DNA of 64,000 bases, taken from Pseudomonas sp. 7SR1 (GTDB taxonomy: Bacteria > Pseudomonadota > Gammaproteobacteria > Pseudomonadales > Pseudomonadaceae). Shown piece by piece: positions 60,031 through 64,000 of this stretch. Position 1 is the stretch's first letter; each line of letters opens with the position of its first letter. Location: assembly GCF_900156465.1 (NCBI RefSeq), contig NZ_LT707064.1, forward strand, positions 3,070,501 to 3,134,500, read 5' to 3'. The position numbers and the translations under genes are program-made. Below the pieces are notes generated by a model, which worked only from the letters and a program-made list of their open reading frames with translations, did not search any database and was not told the DNA's origin.

Positions 60031-61239
60031 ATGACATCGATGTGGCGTACCTGTGGTTGGGTCCTGGTGGGCAGCGCGCTGATCCTGGCGTTGTCCCTGG
60101 GGGTGAGGCATGGCTTCGGGCTGTTCCTGGCGCCCATGAGTGCCGAATTCGGCTGGGGCCGCGAAGTGTTTGCCTTCGCCATTGCCTTGCAGAACCTGAT
60201 CTGGGGCCTGGCACAACCCTTCACCGGAGCCTTGGCCGATCGCTTCGGTGCGGCCAGGGTCGTGCTGATCGGTGGCGTGCTTTATGCCCTCGGCCTGTTG
60301 TTCATGGGGCTCTCGGATTCTGCCTGGTCGCTGTCGTTGAGTGCGGGACTGCTGATCGGGATCGGCCTGTCCGGTACGTCGTTCTCGGTGATCCTGGGGG
60401 TCGTCGGTCGCGCGGTGCCGGCGGACAAACGCAGCATGGGCATGGGCATCGCCAGTGCTGCCGGCTCGTTTGGCCAGTTCGCCATGCTGCCGGGCACGCT
60501 GGGGTTGATCGGCTGGCTGGGATGGTCCGCCGCGCTGTTGGCGCTGGGCCTGCTGGTGGCGTTGATCGTGCCGTTGGTCAGCATGCTCAAGGACGTGCCG
60601 GCGCCGCTGTCCAGTCATGAACAAACCCTGTCTGAAGCCTTGCGCGAGGCGTGCAGTCATTCCGGGTTCTGGCTGCTGGCATTCGGTTTTTTTGTCTGTG
60701 GTTTCCAGGTCGTGTTCATCGGCGTGCACCTGCCCGCCTATCTGGTGGACCAGCACCTGCCCGCCAGCGTGGGAACGACCGTGCTGGCGCTGGTGGGGTT
60801 GTTCAATATCTTTGGCACTTACACGGCGGGCTGGCTCGGTGGCCGGATGTCCAAGCCGCGCCTGCTGACGGGCTTGTACCTGCTGCGCGCGGTGGTGATC
60901 GGCCTGTTCCTGTGGTTACCGGTGACTACCACCACTGCCTACCTGTTTGGCATGGCGATGGGCTTCTTGTGGCTGTCTACGGTGCCGTTGACCAATGGCA
61001 CGGTGGCGACTCTCTTCGGGGTACGCAATCTTTCGATGCTGGGAGGGATCGTGTTCCTGTTCCACCAGTTGGGGTCATTCCTCGGTGGCTGGTTGGGTGG
61101 GGTGGTGTACGACCGCACCGGCAGCTACGACCTGATCTGGCAAGTGGCGGTCCTGCTCAGCCTGCTGGCGGCTGCGCTGAACTGGCCGGTGCGTGAGCGT
61201 CCGGTAGCGCGCCTGCAGGTGCAGGCGGGTGCCGCATGA
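60031..61239 (+). CDS. MFS transporter
   Basis: Major facilitator efflux or uptake protein. It is 402 aa with twelve predicted helices, and the loop 2-3 motif [17 protein letters not shown] (motif A, G-x-x-x-D-R-x-G-R/A-R). Substrate unknown; control by the adjacent MarR suggests a small aromatic or toxic compound. Its stop overlaps a 39-aa membrane ORF by 4 bp. Confidence 0.9.
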   Translation: MTSMWRTCGWVLVGSALILALSLGVRHGFGLFLAPMSAEFGWGREVFAFAIALQNLIWGLAQPFTGALADRFGAARVVLIGGVLYALGLLFMGLSDSAWSLSLSAGLLIGIGLSGTSFSVILGVVGRAVPADKRSMGMGIASAAGSFGQFAMLPGTLGLIGWLGWSAALLALGLLVALIVPLVSMLKDVPAPLSSHEQTLSEALREACSHSGFWLLAFGFFVCGFQVVFIGVHLPAYLVDQHLPASVGTTVLALVGLFNIFGTYTAGWLGGRMSKPRLLTGLYLLRAVVIGLFLWLPVTTTTAYLFGMAMGFLWLSTVPLTNGTVATLFGVRNLSMLGGIVFLFHQLGSFLGGWLGGVVYDRTGSYDLIWQVAVLLSLLAAALNWPVRERPVARLQVQAGAA

Positions 61240-61355
61240 GCCGCGTCGGTCCGTGGTTGCTTGTCCTGGGCGCTGGCGTGCTGCTGGCGTTGGCCTGGTG
61301 GGGCTGGCATCAGGGCGGGCTGGCATTGATGCAACTGGGCATGGGCAACTGCTGA
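61236..61355 (+). CDS. Coupled small membrane ORF, 39 aa
   Basis: ATG at 61236 overlaps the MFS stop (ATGA), so translation is probably coupled. The product is mostly one hydrophobic helix ([18 protein letters not shown]) followed by [13 protein letters not shown]. No known family is recognised by me. The overlap in a tight unit with MarR and MFS supports a real small protein, perhaps an accessory to the transporter. Confidence 0.6.
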   Translation: MSRVGPWLLVLGAGVLLALAWWGWHQGGLALMQLGMGNC

Positions 61356-61420
61356 ACAATGGACGGCACCGTGCGTGCGGAGTAACGTCGTGGTCTGATC
61401 GGCTTTCAAGGACATTCGAC

Positions 61421-61972
61421 ATGCTGATGCGCTGGCTTGCTGTTTCCGCTCTACTGCTGGCCGTGGCCGGACAAACCCAGGCCGCTGGCTGCCCGCCGTT
61501 GCTGGAGGGTTCGTTGCCCAAGCTGCGGGCCAAGGAAACCATCGATCTTTGCCAGCACTTCGCCGGTAAGCCGTTGGTGGTGGTCAATACCGCCAGTTTC
61601 TGTGGGTTCGCCCCGCAGTTCAAAGGCCTTGAGGCTCTCAACCAGCGCTACAAGGGCGAAGGGCTGCAAGTGTTGGGCGTGCCATCCAATGATTTCAAGC
61701 AGGAGTCCAAGGACGGCGCCGAAACGGCCAAGGTTTGTTACGTCAATTACGGCGTGACCTTCACCATGACCGAGCCTCAACCGGTACGCGGCGCTGACGC
61801 CATCCCATTGTTCAAGCATCTGGCCGAGCAATCCAGCGCACCGAAATGGAATTTCTACAAATACGTCGTGGACCGCCAGGGCAAGGTGGTGGGCAGCTTC
61901 TCCAGTCGTATCAAGCCCGATGATCCCGAATTCATCAAGGCAGTGGAGGCGGCCATCGCATCCCGACCCTGA
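61421..61972 (+). CDS. Periplasmic glutathione peroxidase family protein
   Basis: Thiol peroxidase reducing hydroperoxides. It is 183 aa from ATG at 61421. A signal peptide (about 1-21, ending GQTQAA) makes it periplasmic. The active-site Cys (in place of Sec) is in [16 protein letters not shown], followed by [10 protein letters not shown] and the Trp motif [11 protein letters not shown] terminator follows (61987-62022). Confidence 0.9.
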   Translation: MLMRWLAVSALLLAVAGQTQAAGCPPLLEGSLPKLRAKETIDLCQHFAGKPLVVVNTASFCGFAPQFKGLEALNQRYKGEGLQVLGVPSNDFKQESKDGAETAKVCYVNYGVTFTMTEPQPVRGADAIPLFKHLAEQSSAPKWNFYKYVVDRQGKVVGSFSSRIKPDDPEFIKAVEAAIASRP

Positions 61973-62574
61973 TCGCTCTCATGGAAAAGCCCCGTCTCTT
62001 TGCAGAGGTCGGGGTTTTTTTTGGCTTTGAAATTTGCCGTGATCCACTCGAGTCTCAGTCACATCCAATACGTTTTATTGCTTGGAATGTCGTGAATGTT
62101 GAGTTATCCAGTTTGCAAATAATTGTCTGGTTGTGTGTGGTGGGTTCAATAGTTAGTGAGGAAGTTGGATAAGGCAAATAAAGTTGAAAGCTTTATTGTG
62201 ATCCATGGCAGGAAGAGTCTGTAGCTAGTTCTGGAAAGAGGGAGCTGCCCGGACTGGAAAGATATATTTTTATCCCACTCGATCGCTCGGGTATTGATCG
62301 GGGACACCAGCGTCGGCTGGCTGTGCGGCCATCTAGTGAAGTAGCGCGCAGTCCTGAGAAGTGCCTCAGAAGTCCCGCTCTAGAGGCATCAGAACTTCTC
62401 GGTCCTTCTGCTTGGCAACATTCGGTTGCATCGAATGATTTCATATAGCTATCATTTGGCTTGTAGCGCGTCCTATTGGTCGCTATCGGACTCAGGAAAA
62501 CGGTCCTGGTCTTGGCCCAAAGTTATCGTGATCGTCGTTGTATCGATGATTCAAGAAGTTCGGAGTTCACACGA
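61973..62574. other. Long intergenic region after the peroxidase gene
   Basis: About 600 bp. It starts with a terminator, followed by AT-rich sequence to about 62210, then sequence with no convincing gene. Short frames on both strands lack ribosome sites. Confidence 0.55.
61987..62022 (+). terminator. Rho-independent terminator after the peroxidase gene
   Basis: CCCCG-TCTC stem region pairing with GAGG-TCGGGG, followed by TTTTTTTT. Confidence 0.85.
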
Positions 62575-62880
62575 ATGATCACTGTTGATGCGGCTGTGGA
62601 AGAGTTTGTGCGCTTACTTGATGTCGCGACTGCCATTGCGCAAGAAATGAAGAATAGTTCCAGGGATGCCTTTGTTATCCAGGCGGCTGAAGTCACGATC
62701 AAGAACCTCAAGGGCTTTCGCAGCCTGGCGCTGTCCGGCGGGCTGCCGAGGCCATCGAGAGGTGAGGTTGCCCTAGGGGCAGGTCTCGATTTGCGTCGTG
62801 GTGTTGGCGAATGGGCAGGAGCCGGTAAGTTGGTGGAGGCTATTGGTCAGGTCGAACATCACTACGAACATTCGCTGTAA
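62575..62880 (+). CDS. Hypothetical protein
   Basis: I do not recognise a family. It is 101 aa from ATG at 62575, with GGAG nine bases upstream. The N-terminal half is helical (AAVEEFVRLLDVATAIAQEM), followed by a basic Gly/Arg-rich region (GGLPRPSRGEVALGAGLDLRRGVG) and a C-terminal helix with a His pair (VEHHYEHSL). The frame upstream of the ATG stays open but lacks coding support. Confidence 0.55.
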   Translation: MITVDAAVEEFVRLLDVATAIAQEMKNSSRDAFVIQAAEVTIKNLKGFRSLALSGGLPRPSRGEVALGAGLDLRRGVGEWAGAGKLVEAIGQVEHHYEHSL

Positions 62881-62910
62881 GCTGACCGCCTGGCGGATAG
62901 AGCGTTGGAT

Positions 62911-62940
62911 ACAAAACGCCCGATGCTGGGCACCGGGCGT
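62911..62940 (-). terminator. Rho-independent terminator of the FadL-type gene
   Basis: ACGCCCG (62916-62922) pairs with CGGGCGT (62934-62940), with TTTTG after it on the minus strand. Confidence 0.8.
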
Positions 62941-62984
62941 CAGGTTGAAGCAAAGCGGCGAGCGTACAGCCTCGCCGTGAGTTG

Positions 62985-64000
62985 TCAGAAGCGGTAGGTT
63001 GCGCCAACGCCGAAGCCGTTTGCGCTGTTTTCGTATTCAGCGTTATAGGACTGGCCCAGTGCGTTGGTTTGATTGACGTTGACTTTCTCTTCCTTCAGGT
63101 AGGAATAGGCCACGTCGATGGTCAGGTCTTCGGTTGGGCTCCAGCCGGCACCCAGGCTGAAGATGGTCCGATCGCCGGTTGGAATACGAGGCGAACGGTC
63201 CGTGTTGTTGGCCGGCGACTGGTCGAACGTCAAACCGGTACGCAGCACCCACTGCTTGTTCAACCGATAGGACGTACCGATGGCATAGGCCCAGGTGTCA
63301 TGCCAGTTCTGCTCTTCGGTGATGGTGCCGAGAACCGGGTTCAGCAGGCCGCCGCCCGTCTCGGTCCCTTTGTTTTCCACAGTGATATCTTTCAGGCGGC
63401 TCCAGCGAGTCCAGGTGCTGCCCGCATAGACGGTCCAGGCATCGTTGATTTCCTGGGTAACCGAAAAGTCCACCGACTCTGGCGTGGTAATGTCCAGCGA
63501 AGCATCGTAGCGTGCGCCGCTGAGGAAGCCGGCGGGGACGCCAGCGCCCGGGCTCACTTCGGTATGGCCGTCGAGTTTGTACTTGACCTTGGAGTGGTAG
63601 GTCAGGCCAACGCGCGTGGTGTCGGTCGCCTGGACCAGCAGGCCGATATTGTAGCCGTAGCCAATGTCGTCGCCCTTGATCTTGACGTTGCCATCAGTAC
63701 CCGGCAAAGGCGCTGGCAAGGTCAGTGCCGATTCCAGGGAGCCCGAAATGCGGTTGATGGTGGGACCGAAACCGATCGACACCTTGTCATTGAAGGCATA
63801 GCTGACAGTCGGCTGGAAGGTGACGACCTTCACTTCGCTCTTGCTGCCGAAATTACGGCCCTGGAAACTGCTTTCATAGTCAGTGATCAGGCCGAACGGT
63901 GCGTACACGCCCAGGCCGAAAGCCCACTGGTCATCGATAGGCTTGACGTAATAACCCATCGGAACGCCGGTGAGCGGAACCATGTCGCCCTTGTTGGTGC
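62985..64000 (-). CDS. FadL/TodX-family outer membrane transport protein (partial)
   Basis: Outer-membrane beta-barrel for hydrophobic compounds such as long-chain fatty acids. About 338 codons are seen, running off the right edge, so the N-terminus is missing. The C-terminal end GVGATYRF carries the aromatic terminal residue for barrel assembly. Family features include GDMVPLTGVPMGYYVKP, FGLGVYAPFGLITDY and the substrate-region DTTRVGLTYHSKVKY. The gene follows an equivalent order in PAO1, after the glutathione peroxidase. Confidence 0.9.
   Translation of the reverse strand, partial: TNKGDMVPLTGVPMGYYVKPIDDQWAFGLGVYAPFGLITDYESSFQGRNFGSKSEVKVVTFQPTVSYAFNDKVSIGFGPTINRISGSLESALTLPAPLPGTDGNVKIKGDDIGYGYNIGLLVQATDTTRVGLTYHSKVKYKLDGHTEVSPGAGVPAGFLSGARYDASLDITTPESVDFSVTQEINDAWTVYAGSTWTRWSRLKDITVENKGTETGGGLLNPVLGTITEEQNWHDTWAYAIGTSYRLNKQWVLRTGLTFDQSPANNTDRSPRIPTGDRTIFSLGAGWSPTEDLTIDVAYSYLKEEKVNVNQTNALGQSYNAEYENSANGFGVGATYRF

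Noticed and set aside
62193..62444. An 83-aa minus-strand frame in the gap after the peroxidase gene
   Set aside because: It has no ribosome site, Ser/Arg-rich composition typical of chance frames, and no neighbours in support.

Overview
This is chromosomal DNA from a Pseudomonas, most likely of the P. fluorescens complex. The evidence is high GC with GC-rich third codon positions, Pseudomonas-type gene neighbourhoods (oprH-phoP-phoQ; gacS, cysM, rlmD, relA, mazG; a late cobalamin operon), and intergenic repeats typical of that group (GTGGGAGCGAGCTTGCTC-type REPs in inverted pairs, and GTGGCGAGGGG mirror repeats). It is mostly core genome, with one insertion sequence and a few orphan genes. 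No rRNA, tRNA, CRISPR array or prophage was seen.

Layout. 1-6.2 kb: flagellar and chemotaxis block (flgM edge, flgA, cheV, cheR, flgBCDE), with a FliA-type promoter for flgM and a sigma-54 promoter for flgB. 6.4-9.4 kb: nrdA on the minus strand, without nrdB, behind a long leader region. 10.1-17.0 kb: an RstAB-like two-component pair, a phosphopantetheinyl transferase, a dienelactone hydrolase, then oprH-phoPQ behind an 11-bp-phased array of GTTCA repeats. 17.1-21.0 kb: an AraC-type regulator, dctA with sigma-54 promoter and twin upstream palindromes, and an IS110-family element sitting in the dctA terminator. 21.3-32.7 kb: CoA transferase, SprT, Yip1 protein, ttcA, Tag, wrbA-arsC, thiol-redox and META lipoproteins, ldhA and gacS. 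33-39.8 kb: an orphan AT-richer gene, cysM-rlmD, relA, mazG, DUF2058. 40-49.4 kb: purM-purN-DUF3108, DUF2066-perM-hda, two NlpC/P60 lipoproteins and a sorbosone-dehydrogenase lipoprotein. 50.1-59.5 kb: a cobalamin riboswitch followed by ten tightly overlapped genes for late B12 assembly. 59.5-64 kb: a MarR regulator and MFS transporter sharing a palindromic operator, a coupled 39-codon membrane ORF, a glutathione peroxidase, an orphan gene, and a FadL-type porin cut by the right edge.

How it fits together. Several regulatory modules can be read directly: FliA/FlgM feedback, sigma-54 flagellar and C4-dicarboxylate promoters, PhoP autoregulation through oprH, riboswitch control of cobalamin assembly, and MarR repression of an efflux pump. 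GacS and RelA are global regulators. I did not find a clearly new multi-gene system. The best candidates for novelty are the IS110 insertion in a terminator, the nrdA leader region, the MarR/MFS/mini-ORF unit, a REP that has become the C-terminus of CobB, and the orphan at 33.07 kb.
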